A DNA stretch of 7,721 nt from Oscillospiraceae bacterium. Its GTDB lineage: Bacteria > Bacillota > Clostridia > Oscillospirales > CAG-272. The notes under the pieces were generated by a model. It was not told the DNA's origin and ran no database searches. It saw only the letters and a program-made list of their open reading frames with translations. Made by a program: the position numbers and the translations under genes. The stretch is taken from assembly GCA_015065395.1 (NCBI GenBank), contig SVQJ01000079.1, positions 1 to 7,721 of the forward strand, in the 5' to 3' direction. Shown one piece after another: positions 1 to 6,479 of this stretch (positions are counted from its first letter, which is position 1; each line of letters opens with the position of its first letter).

Positions 1-590
1 TGAACGTAGTTTTCCTCATAGAAGGTGTTGAAATCCTCTTCCTTAAGCTCCATTTCCCCTCCCTCGGAGAATAGGTGGGCAAATACCTTTGCAGGCTTTT
101 CCTCTTCAAGGTAGATATTTCTGAGGATGTTAAGATCGATGCCGTATTCCTTCAGATAATTGTTCATGAAATCCTTATCACCGTTGGCATATTCGGTGAT
201 AAGATCGCTTATGTAATCGTCGATGCTCTGTTTTTCGTCCTTGGTGAAGGATAGATCGTAATCGCTGAACAGCTTTTTTGCAACAAGGGAAGCTTTGATG
301 CTGTCAAGGGTGATGCTGTCAAGATATTCGCTCACCGTAAGCCCGTCCTTGTACTCCTTCTCCCAAAATGCGGCGGTGTCCTGAAGATCCTCATAGATAT
401 ACATATACTGGGTCTTATGGCTGTTTGCCCAGTAGCTGTACATAGCTTCTGTGATCTTATGGCCGTCCAGCGTCAGAACTGTGGGGGAATTATCTTTGGT
501 AAGCGCGGAGCACGAGGAAAAAAGGATGCATGAAAGCACTGTACAGGCGGCGAGAAAGATCGCCGCTGATTTTTTTAACAATCTTTTCAT
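1..590 (-). CDS. PrsA/SurA-like peptidyl-prolyl isomerase family lipoprotein, N-terminal part (3' end off the left edge)
   Basis: This is a secreted lipoprotein whose visible 196 codons look like the N-terminal chaperone domain of PrsA/SurA-type foldases, which help exported proteins fold outside the membrane. The start MKRLLKKSAAIFLAA has the basic n-region and hydrophobic core of a signal peptide. A Cys that ends the hydrophobic stretch (FSSC, Cys27) is the likely lipidation site; Cys21 (VLSC) is an alternative. After it comes the segment VLTLDGHKITEAMYSYW, the 'substrate in, helix starts' pattern typical of SurA_N domains, then a charged, helix-rich region. No catalytic PPIase (rotamase) domain is visible; it would lie off the left edge, if present. 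The start ATG (588-590) has an AAAGG ribosome binding site 10 bases upstream. The gene lies 59 bases downstream of mfd on the same strand and has its own likely promoter. The lipoprotein call is firm; the foldase assignment rests on N-terminal resemblance and on a recalled tendency of such genes to follow mfd in Clostridia. Confidence 0.75.
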   Translation of the reverse strand, partial: MKRLLKKSAAIFLAACTVLSCILFSSCSALTKDNSPTVLTLDGHKITEAMYSYWANSHKTQYMYIYEDLQDTAAFWEKEYKDGLTVSEYLDSITLDSIKASLVAKKLFSDYDLSFTKDEKQSIDDYISDLITEYANGDKDFMNNYLKEYGIDLNILRNIYLEEEKPAKVFAHLFSEGGEMELKEEDFNTFYEENYV

Positions 591-623
591 TTTCAAAATA
601 CCTTTCCGAAGGGATACTAAGCA

Positions 624-632
624 ATTATAGCA
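624..632 (-). promoter_or_regulatory. Extended -10 promoter for the PrsA-like lipoprotein gene
   Basis: Read on the minus strand, the mfd-lipoprotein gap holds TGCTATAAT, a perfect extended -10 element (TGn plus TATAAT). No good -35 is seen 17 bases further upstream (TAGAAA), which is common for extended -10 promoters. Transcription would start around 615-618 and give a leader of roughly 25-30 bases before the ATG at 590. This is a prediction from sequence only. Confidence 0.5.
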
Positions 633-649
633 CACAATGAGTGCTTTTT

Positions 650-3600
650 CTACAGGTTTTCCGAGGAGAATTGTATATATTCCGTTAACAAATCGCATAA
701 AAGATCCGCTCCCTGAACGCCCTTTTGCTTTCGTACAAAAAGTGCGGGAGATGCGCCTGCTGTAAGGCGGAGAAGCCCCGGACGCTTCTGATTTATTTTG
801 CTGATGGCGGAAAGATTCGGGGAGGGTATGAGGAGCATAAATTCCTTGTCTCTTTCCTCCACCTTTGAAATCTCTGCCGAAATTCCCAAACCGCGCACCA
901 AAGCAATGCGGCAAAGATTCATCGCGGCTCTCGGCGGTTCTCCGTAGCGGTCGCAAAGCTCGTCTATCATATCGGAAAAATCCTCTTCCTTCTGAATACG
1001 GGCGATCTTTCTGTACATTTCCATTCTTTGGGCGCCGTCCTTTATATAGCCCTTGGGGAGATATGCATCTGCTTTTATACTCACGGAGCAATCCTGCCGC
1101 TCTTTTTTCTTTTCGCCCTTTTCCTCCAGAACCGCCTCTTCCAAAAGCTTTATGTACATATCGTAGCCAACGGCCTCCATGTGTCCGTGCTGTTGGGATC
1201 CGAGAAGATTTCCCGCTCCGCGTATCTCAAGATCGCGAAGGGCTATCTTAAAGCCTGCACCGAAGGCTGCATATTCTTTCATTGCGCGAAGACGCTTGTC
1301 GGCAATTTCGGAAAGCTGCTTCATTTTCGGATATGTGAAATAAGCGTAAGCACGGCGGGACGAGCGGCCTACTCTTCCTCTTATCTGATGTAGCTGGGAA
1401 AGGCCGAAGCGGTCGGCGTTTTCGATAATAAGGGTGTTTGCGTTGGATATATCAACTCCCGTTTCAATAATGGTGGTACAGAGAAGGATATCCACCTCTC
1501 CCCTGACAAGGCTTGCCCATATATCTTCAAGATCCTCTCTGTCCATTCTGCCGTGGGCGATAGCGATACGCGCTTCGGGGAGAGAATTCGAAAGCTTTGT
1601 GGAGAGGGTATATAGGTATTCAATGTTGTTGTTCAGATAAAATACTTGCCCGCCGCGGCGAAGCTCTCTTCTGATAGCCTCAGCGATGATACCGTCATCA
1701 TGCTCCATAACGTATGTCTGAACGGGAGAGCGCAGTCCGGGAACATCGTCAAGCAGGCTCATATCCATGATTCCGCCCATGGCCATATTAAGGGTACGGG
1801 GGATGGGAGTTGCTGTGAGAGTGAGCATATCTGCTCCGATGGCAAGCTCCTTGAGCTTTTCCTTTTGGGCAACGCCGAATCGCTGTTCCTCGTCGATTAT
1901 GACAAGCCCCAGATCGTGGAACTCTATGTCCTTGGAAATGATGCGATGGGTTCCGATTATAATATCCGTCTCCCCGCGGCGCAGCTTGCGGAGGGATTCC
2001 TCCTGCTGAGACTTTGTGCGGAAACGGGAAAGCATATCGATGGAAACGGGGAAGCCGCGAAAGCGCGAGAGTGCCGTCTGATAATGCTGATAGGCAAGAA
2101 TCGTCGTGGGAACCAGAATAGCAACCTGCTTTCCGCCGTTTACAGCCTTGAAGGCGGCTCGGAGTGCGACCTCCGTTTTCCCGTAGCCCACGTCTCCGCA
2201 TATAATCCTTTCCATAGGGTACGGCTCTTCCATATCACGGCGAACGTCGTCTATAGCGGACAGCTGGCTGTCCGTTTCATCGTACTCGAATGCACTGTAG
2301 AACTGGGAGGTCATCTCGTCGTCTGCAGGGAAAGCGATACCCTTTGCCCTTCTGCGTCTCGCATAAAGCTCTATAAGCTCCTTTGCCATTTCCTTTGCGG
2401 ATTGGCTTGCTTTGGATTTAGCACGGGTCCAGTCGCTGCCGCCCATTTTTGAAAGCTTGACTGATCCCGATTCCCCCTGGGCACCGATGTATTTTGAAAC
2501 CAGATCAAGCTGGTCAACGGGCAGAAAAAGCTTATCCGTGCCCTGATAGCTGATCTTCACATAGTCGCGTGAAACACCGTCTACGGTAAGATTTTCAATG
2601 CCGTGGTAAAGACCGATACCGTAAGCCTCGTGAACGATGTAATCTCCGGGTTCAAGGTCGCTGTAGGAGAGTATGGACTGGGTCTTTTTCTTGTATTTCG
2701 CACCCTTGTGTCGGCTTAGGGAACGGGAGGCGTTTAATGAACCTGAGTAATTCAGCAGAGCGAAACGGCTGTTAACGAGCTCAAAGCCGGGAAGGGATGC
2801 TCCGTAAAGCAGGCAGATCGGGTACTTTTTTGCTTTTTCGCCGAAAAATCCCGCGTCTCCTTTGGATACTGCGGCGCTGTAGCCGTTTTCCGTGAGCATT
2901 TTTGCAATATTGTTCGCTTCCGCCTCATTTGTGCAAAGAACGGCACATTTATATCCGGTATCTGCAAAGCGGTAAAGATCCTCGCAAAGCAGATTGGTGT
3001 TCTGGGCGTAGGGGGGGATGTGGCGTGTTGCAAAATCATATCTTGCCTCGGGAACGAGCCCGGGTGTGCTTCTTGCAAAGGGGTCGATAAGCACTGTGGG
3101 AAGAACTCCTGCGGCGATCTCTGCTCTTGCCCAGGAATTAACGTAGGTGCCCTGGGCTTTTGAATATATCTCGCCTGCTTTTATCATGTCCAGAACAGAC
3201 TGGGCAGTGAGCTGCTCTGCGGCATTTGCTCTCTCTTTAACAGCGGCGGTATCGTTAATGATAAATAGACCGTCAAAATAATCGAAAAAGCAGTCTCCCT
3301 CAGGGTAGATAAGGGGAATGTATTTGTCAAGGAAGCCGCAATCGGCGCTTTCCGTTATATCTGCCTGCTCCTTCATAAGAAGATCAACGGTACGAAAATC
3401 GCAATCGTCAGATCTTGTAAGCTTTGATATCTGCTTTTCGGCAGACGAGCGGATAGCTTCGCGTCTCTCATCGTTAAGGCAAAGCTCTCTGGAGGGAGGG
3501 ATGAGCAGATCGTGGGAAATGTTTTCAACAAATCTTTGGGATGCAGGATCAAAGGTACCGATGCGGTCGATCTCATCGCCGAAAAGCTCTATTCTGTAAG

Positions 3601-4192
3601 GCGCTTCTGCCGGTGGGAAAAGATCAACTATACCTCCGCGAATCGCAAACTGACCGGGTCCCTCAACCAGCTCGACCCTTGAATAGCCGCCTCTTGAGAG
3701 TATCTCGCAGAGCTTTTGAAGATCCAGGGGGCGATCCTGCTTTATGGGATAGGTGAGATGTATGAGTTCTTCCGGAGGAACTGTCACCTGAAGGACGGCC
3801 TCCGCCGTCGCACAAACAACAAAAGGCTCCTCCGAGAAAAGAGAAGCGCAAAGAACTAAAAGTCTTTGGTGCTCGTATTCACGGGAAGCTGTTGTGTTAT
3901 TGAAATTGTAATCACGGGCAGGAAGATGGTAGGCGCGTATACCCTCGGAGGATAAACGGCCAGCTTCCTCTGAGGCATCCTTTTCATTTGCAAAAAGGAT
4001 GAGAGAACGCCGCCTTGCCGCCGTTTCATCTGCTGCGAGTGCTGTAAGAAATATGGGAGCAGCACCCTCGGAAAGACCCGTAACGCTTGATGGACGCTGC
4101 TTTGCGCGTTTTCGGGAGTTTTCAAGCCCCTCATAAAGAGCTTTGTACTCACGTGAGGCACGCATTACTGATAATAAAAGATCGTTTTTCAT
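650..4192 (-). CDS. mfd: Transcription-repair coupling factor Mfd
   Basis: Mfd is a cytoplasmic ATP-driven DNA translocase that pushes stalled RNA polymerase off damaged DNA and recruits UvrA for nucleotide excision repair. At 1180 residues it has full family length. Domains in order: UvrB-like module (about 1-220, with GQFAIRGGIVDLFPP at 180-194 and the IELFGDEID segment), variable D3 and linker, the CarD-like RNA polymerase interaction domain (about 511-570, LEPGDYIVHEAYGIGLYHG), the RecG-like translocase (about 625-955) and the C-terminal TRCF domain (about 1030-1150). Key motifs are Walker A GDVGYGKT (666-673), Walker B DEEQ (767-770), motif III TATPIPRT (793-800), motif V around TTIIETGVDIS (906-916), motif VI QIRGRVGRS (936-944) and the RGAGNLLGSQQHGH segment (991-1004). 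No key residue is missing. The start ATG has GAAGG 10 bases upstream, lying partly inside a leader hairpin. It stops at TAG with no strong terminator before the lipoprotein gene. It lies downstream of pth, as in many Firmicutes. Confidence 0.98.
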   Translation of the reverse strand: MKNDLLLSVMRASREYKALYEGLENSRKRAKQRPSSVTGLSEGAAPIFLTALAADETAARRRSLILFANEKDASEEAGRLSSEGIRAYHLPARDYNFNNTTASREYEHQRLLVLCASLFSEEPFVVCATAEAVLQVTVPPEELIHLTYPIKQDRPLDLQKLCEILSRGGYSRVELVEGPGQFAIRGGIVDLFPPAEAPYRIELFGDEIDRIGTFDPASQRFVENISHDLLIPPSRELCLNDERREAIRSSAEKQISKLTRSDDCDFRTVDLLMKEQADITESADCGFLDKYIPLIYPEGDCFFDYFDGLFIINDTAAVKERANAAEQLTAQSVLDMIKAGEIYSKAQGTYVNSWARAEIAAGVLPTVLIDPFARSTPGLVPEARYDFATRHIPPYAQNTNLLCEDLYRFADTGYKCAVLCTNEAEANNIAKMLTENGYSAAVSKGDAGFFGEKAKKYPICLLYGASLPGFELVNSRFALLNYSGSLNASRSLSRHKGAKYKKKTQSILSYSDLEPGDYIVHEAYGIGLYHGIENLTVDGVSRDYVKISYQGTDKLFLPVDQLDLVSKYIGAQGESGSVKLSKMGGSDWTRAKSKASQSAKEMAKELIELYARRRRAKGIAFPADDEMTSQFYSAFEYDETDSQLSAIDDVRRDMEEPYPMERIICGDVGYGKTEVALRAAFKAVNGGKQVAILVPTTILAYQHYQTALSRFRGFPVSIDMLSRFRTKSQQEESLRKLRRGETDIIIGTHRIISKDIEFHDLGLVIIDEEQRFGVAQKEKLKELAIGADMLTLTATPIPRTLNMAMGGIMDMSLLDDVPGLRSPVQTYVMEHDDGIIAEAIRRELRRGGQVFYLNNNIEYLYTLSTKLSNSLPEARIAIAHGRMDREDLEDIWASLVRGEVDILLCTTIIETGVDISNANTLIIENADRFGLSQLHQIRGRVGRSSRRAYAYFTYPKMKQLSEIADKRLRAMKEYAAFGAGFKIALRDLEIRGAGNLLGSQQHGHMEAVGYDMYIKLLEEAVLEEKGEKKKERQDCSVSIKADAYLPKGYIKDGAQRMEMYRKIARIQKEEDFSDMIDELCDRYGEPPRAAMNLCRIALVRGLGISAEISKVEERDKEFMLLIPSPNLSAISKINQKRPGLLRLTAGASPALFVRKQKGVQGADLLCDLLTEYIQFSSENL

Positions 4193-4202
4193 GTTTGGTC
4201 TA

Positions 4203-4227
4203 CCTTCTTTTCTTGAAAGAAAAGAAG
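4203..4227 (-). promoter_or_regulatory. Leader inverted repeat overlapping the mfd ribosome binding site
   Basis: Two perfect 11-base arms (4204-4214 and 4217-4227) flank a two-base centre, so the mfd leader can fold into an A/U-rich hairpin of about 9-10 pairs. On the minus strand the 3' arm ends in AAGAAG and runs into the GAAGG (4203-4207) that is the only ribosome binding site candidate for mfd. Folding would partly cover that site. The repeat is seen directly; any effect on translation is inference. It may instead be one copy of a dispersed palindrome unrelated to mfd control. Confidence 0.45.
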
Positions 4228-4238
4228 CAAAAGAACTT

Positions 4239-4268
4239 TATATAGGCTTATGGGCTTATTTGATGAAG
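4239..4268 (-). promoter_or_regulatory. Weak candidate promoter for mfd
   Basis: On the minus strand a TATATA (-10, positions 4239-4244) lies 17 bases downstream of TTCATC (a poor -35, 3 of 6 matches, positions 4262-4267). It sits between the pth terminator candidate and the mfd leader hairpin, where an mfd promoter would be expected. The region is A/T rich, so chance matches are likely. mfd could also be expressed by readthrough from pth. Confidence 0.22.
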
Positions 4269-4305
4269 AATTAATAATAGTTGTAATAAGATGTGTTTCA
4301 GCTTC

Positions 4306-4345
4306 AAAATCAAGTCAACCGACACGGCGTCGGACTTAGTAAGTC
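4306..4345 (-). terminator. Probable weak intrinsic terminator after pth
   Basis: On the minus strand, about 30 bases after the pth stop, CCGAC and GTCGG (4329-4333 with 4319-4323) pair around a five-base loop. The stem is extended across a small bulge by AAGT/ACTT pairs, and GATTTTG follows (T run at 4306-4309). The T run is short, so termination may be partial. A second palindrome, GACTTA-g-TAAGTC (4333-4345), overlaps the same bases and could form instead. The interval 4193-4374 holds only this element, the weak promoter and the mfd leader hairpin; I see no small gene in it. Confidence 0.45.
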
Positions 4346-4374
4346 ATTTTCCGATCTGCGGGGGAAGGACTCCT

Positions 4375-5019
4375 TTAAGCTTCAGGCTTCATACCGTTGT
4401 ATTTGCCCATTGCCTCATCAAATTTACCGTCCATAATAAGCTTTGCCGCTCCGAGGCAGGCTTTGAGGCAGGGAAGCATAAGCTCATAATTTTCCCGCGA
4501 GATCTTTCCGGTCACCCAATCAGCAAGATCTCTTTCCTTGGGCTTTGCACCCACTCCGATACGGATACGGGGAAACGAGGTGCTGTTTGACAGATATTCA
4601 ATTATGCTTTTAAGTCCGTTGTGACCTCCGGCTGAGCCGTTTTTGCGAATTCTCATGTGGCCCGGCTCAAGATTTATATCGTCTACCAATACTATAATAT
4701 TTTCCGCGGGAATATTGTAGAAATCAGCCGCTTCCTTGACAGCGATGCCGGATCTGTTCATGAAAGTTTGGGGAAGCATAAGAAGAACGCTTTTGCCGTC
4801 AATGTTCACCACTGCGGTGAAGGAATTGAATTTTACCCGATTGCATTCGCAGGAAAGCTCCTCGCAGATGCGATCCATGGCAAGAAAGCCTGCGTTGTGA
4901 CGTGTCTCGGCATATTCCTTCCCGGGATTACCCAGACCCACGATAATATATTCGGGCGCTCCTGCGGGAGATGAGCTGCCGGCGGAAATTTTCTTAAAAA
5001 GATCAAAAATGTCTGCCAT
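4375..5019 (-). CDS. pth: Peptidyl-tRNA hydrolase
   Basis: Pth cleaves the ester bond of peptidyl-tRNAs released from stalled ribosomes, returning free tRNA; it is an essential cytoplasmic enzyme. All family signatures are present: YIIVGLGNPGKEY with Asn31, RHNAGF with the catalytic His41, MNRSG with Asn88, VDDINLEPGHMRIR with the catalytic Asp113, and GGHNGLKSI with Asn134. These match E. coli Asn10, His20, Asn68, Asp93 and Asn114. The chosen start (MADIFDLF, ATG at 5017-5019) has a perfect GGAGG five bases upstream. Upstream in-frame ATGs at 5052 and 5031 are rejected because the GGAGG would then be read as codons. The 214-residue product carries about 21 extra residues before the core, compared with the usual 185-195. 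It has its own promoter, is followed by a weak terminator and then mfd, and diverges from the sortase operon. Confidence 0.97.
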   Translation of the reverse strand: MADIFDLFKKISAGSSSPAGAPEYIIVGLGNPGKEYAETRHNAGFLAMDRICEELSCECNRVKFNSFTAVVNIDGKSVLLMLPQTFMNRSGIAVKEAADFYNIPAENIIVLVDDINLEPGHMRIRKNGSAGGHNGLKSIIEYLSNSTSFPRIRIGVGAKPKERDLADWVTGKISRENYELMLPCLKACLGAAKLIMDGKFDEAMGKYNGMKPEA

Positions 5020-5050
5020 AAATACCTCCATGCTTAAAAATAAACGGCAC

Positions 5051-5084
5051 AAAACCCCGCCTCGAAGTTTACGGGACGGGTTTT
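5051..5084 (-). promoter_or_regulatory. Hairpin at the very start of the pth leader
   Basis: Arms AAAACCC (5051-5057) and GGGTTTT (5078-5084) pair perfectly, and about three further pairs can form past a one-base bulge. With the predicted pth start site at about 5082, this hairpin would begin at the first bases of the transcript. A 5'-terminal stem of this kind may stabilise the mRNA. The GC-rich stem ending in UUUU also resembles a small attenuator. The base pairing is seen; the function is inference. Confidence 0.4.
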
Positions 5085-5088
5085 ATAT

Positions 5089-5117
5089 ATTTTAGCCTAT
5101 ATTTATCTTTTTTGCAA
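5089..5117 (-). promoter_or_regulatory. Sigma-A-type promoter for pth
   Basis: On the minus strand TTGCAA (-35, 5112-5117) and TAAAAT (-10, 5089-5094) are separated by exactly 17 bases. This is a good match to the vegetative consensus (4 of 6 and 5 of 6). The start would fall near 5082 and give a leader of about 63 bases before the pth ATG, consistent with a gene that has a strong ribosome binding site. Confidence 0.55.
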
Positions 5118-5169
5118 TAGTTTTAATAAGAGGAAAACGAAAATAAACCAAAAGTTCACATATAGGATA

Positions 5170-5198
5170 TTGTATTGCACGGATATTTTTTGTATAAT
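5170..5198 (+). promoter_or_regulatory. Sigma-A-type promoter for the sortase-rlmA operon
   Basis: A perfect TATAAT (5193-5198) lies 17 bases downstream of TTGTAT (5170-5175, a weak -35). An alternative reading, TTGCAC (5175-5180) with TATAGT (5199-5204) and an 18-base spacer, overlaps it. Either gives a start near 5205-5211 and a leader of roughly 20-27 bases before the GTG at 5232. The A/T-rich stretch upstream could act as an UP element. Confidence 0.5.
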
Positions 5199-5231
5199 TA
5201 TAGTCGCAGTAGTTTTGAAAGGAGAGATACC

Positions 5232-6479
5232 GTGTCTAAAAAGAAGAAAAAAAATAAGATCAAGGCTGAAAACAGTAATAATGAAGCAGTGAGTAATGAA
5301 TTACAAGTCTCTCCCCTGACAGAAGATGAGACTGAATGCGATATTTTTTTGGAAAACAGCGGCGAAAAAATGATTTCCGAGGCTGCTTTATGTGCTCCTG
5401 CGCCGGAGCAGGATGATATCGCCACGGAGGAGAGCGAACAGGACGAAGGCTCAAAAGAAATAATGCCTGCGGCACCAATGGTGGATATTCCCTATAATCC
5501 GGATTTTTCAGGGGAGGATTTTTCCATGTCTGTTAAGGATCTGAAGGCAGAGGATATAAAAATGTCCGAGGGCGGCGAGAAAACGAAAAAAAAGAAAAAG
5601 AAGATGAGCAAGCTTGAGAATATCATCCAGCTCACAATTCTCGGCATCTGCGCCTGTGCGGCAGTTGTCTGTCTTGTTATGCTCGGTCAGAATATATGGG
5701 GCAAGATACGCGGTCAGCAAATATATTCCAATACGGAGTTCTTTAATTTCACTCTTGACGACGCAGGCGGAGATACCATGAATCTTGCCGCGATCCGTGC
5801 GGATATACCTCTTATGACTCTTTTCGACCGTATTGATGCGGGAGAAAGCGCTGTTATAGAAGAGAGCGGGGGAAAATATGACGCTCAGCTTGCTCAGATG
5901 AGAGCCAGCTTATCTGCGCTTAAGGCCAAGAATGATGATGTGTACGGATGGATATATATTGAGGGAACGAATATCAATCACCCCGTAGTCAGAGGCAATG
6001 ATAACGACTACTATCTTGATCATGCCTATACGGGAAAGGAATATCTCACCATAGGCTCGATCTTTGCTGACTGCACCACAAAGGATCTTATCAGTGACAA
6101 TTACAATACTGTGCTGTACGGACACAATGTTGTTTCCTCGGGCCAAAGCTCCATGTTTCACGATATTCAGGTAAAGATAGTTAACGACGAAGAGTTTTTC
6201 CGCACCTGCAAGATCTATATTTATACCATGGATGGAGTTTTTGTGTATAAGCCGGTTTCTATCTATGCTACGGTGGCGGAATATCTTTATTTCCGCACAT
6301 CCTTTGCAAGCGAAAACGATTTTTTGAAATTTGCTGATGAGGTCGTGGGCAAGTCCCAGTTCTATACCGGTGAAAAATTCTTTTCCGGAGACACTATGCT
6401 CACTCTTTCAACCTGCACCAACGGTGCCACCAACGGAAGATATGCTCTCCATGCAAAGCTTGTTGAGGTTGTAAAATAA
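5232..6479 (+). CDS. Class B sortase with long charged cytoplasmic N-terminal tail
   Basis: This is a membrane-anchored cysteine transpeptidase that cleaves a sorting signal in exported proteins and attaches them to the wall or another protein. The GTG start at 5232 is chosen because GAAAGGAGA sits just upstream (5217-5225). An ATG at 5175 overlaps the promoter and lacks a binding site. Of 415 residues, 1-127 form a hydrophilic, acidic tail bracketed by lysine runs (K3-K7, K119-K124). A single membrane segment follows at about 131-151, then the extracellular domain. The sortase B core begins at DDVYGWIYIEGTNINHPVV (about 235-253), followed by the YYLDHAYTGKEYLTIGSIF segment (260-278). Catalytic residues are His298 (LYGHN), Cys395 (TLSTC) and Arg403 (GRYALHAKL). 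All are present, so the enzyme should be active. Lysines before the membrane segment fit an N-in, C-out topology. No substrate gene with a sorting signal is visible nearby. It is the first gene of an operon with rlmA. Family certainty is high; the substrate is unknown. Confidence 0.93.
   Translation: MSKKKKKNKIKAENSNNEAVSNELQVSPLTEDETECDIFLENSGEKMISEAALCAPAPEQDDIATEESEQDEGSKEIMPAAPMVDIPYNPDFSGEDFSMSVKDLKAEDIKMSEGGEKTKKKKKKMSKLENIIQLTILGICACAAVVCLVMLGQNIWGKIRGQQIYSNTEFFNFTLDDAGGDTMNLAAIRADIPLMTLFDRIDAGESAVIEESGGKYDAQLAQMRASLSALKAKNDDVYGWIYIEGTNINHPVVRGNDNDYYLDHAYTGKEYLTIGSIFADCTTKDLISDNYNTVLYGHNVVSSGQSSMFHDIQVKIVNDEEFFRTCKIYIYTMDGVFVYKPVSIYATVAEYLYFRTSFASENDFLKFADEVVGKSQFYTGEKFFSGDTMLTLSTCTNGATNGRYALHAKLVEVVK

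Noticed and set aside
1646..2452. A 268-codon open frame on the plus strand inside mfd.
   Set aside because: It is fully antisense to the well-conserved Mfd translocase region, shows no family motif, has low-complexity shadow-like composition, and no ribosome binding site was found.
5020..5052. Upstream ATG that would extend Pth by 11 residues.
   Set aside because: The extension would translate the GGAGG that serves the ATG at 5019, and no binding site precedes 5052.
5051..5084. Hairpin read as a terminator for a plus-strand or minus-strand gene.
   Set aside because: It lies between two divergent gene starts, so no upstream gene needs ending here; a leader element is the more sensible reading.
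5193..5202. Palindrome TATAATTATA, giving a -10 on both strands and suggesting a single bidirectional promoter for pth and sortase.
   Set aside because: The minus-strand reading lacks a usable -35 (TCTCCT) and would give a very long pth leader; the TTGCAA-N17-TAAAAT promoter nearer pth is better.
5175..5231. Upstream ATG that would extend the sortase by 19 residues.
   Set aside because: It overlaps the promoter elements and has no ribosome binding site; GTG at 5232 follows a strong AAAGGAGA.
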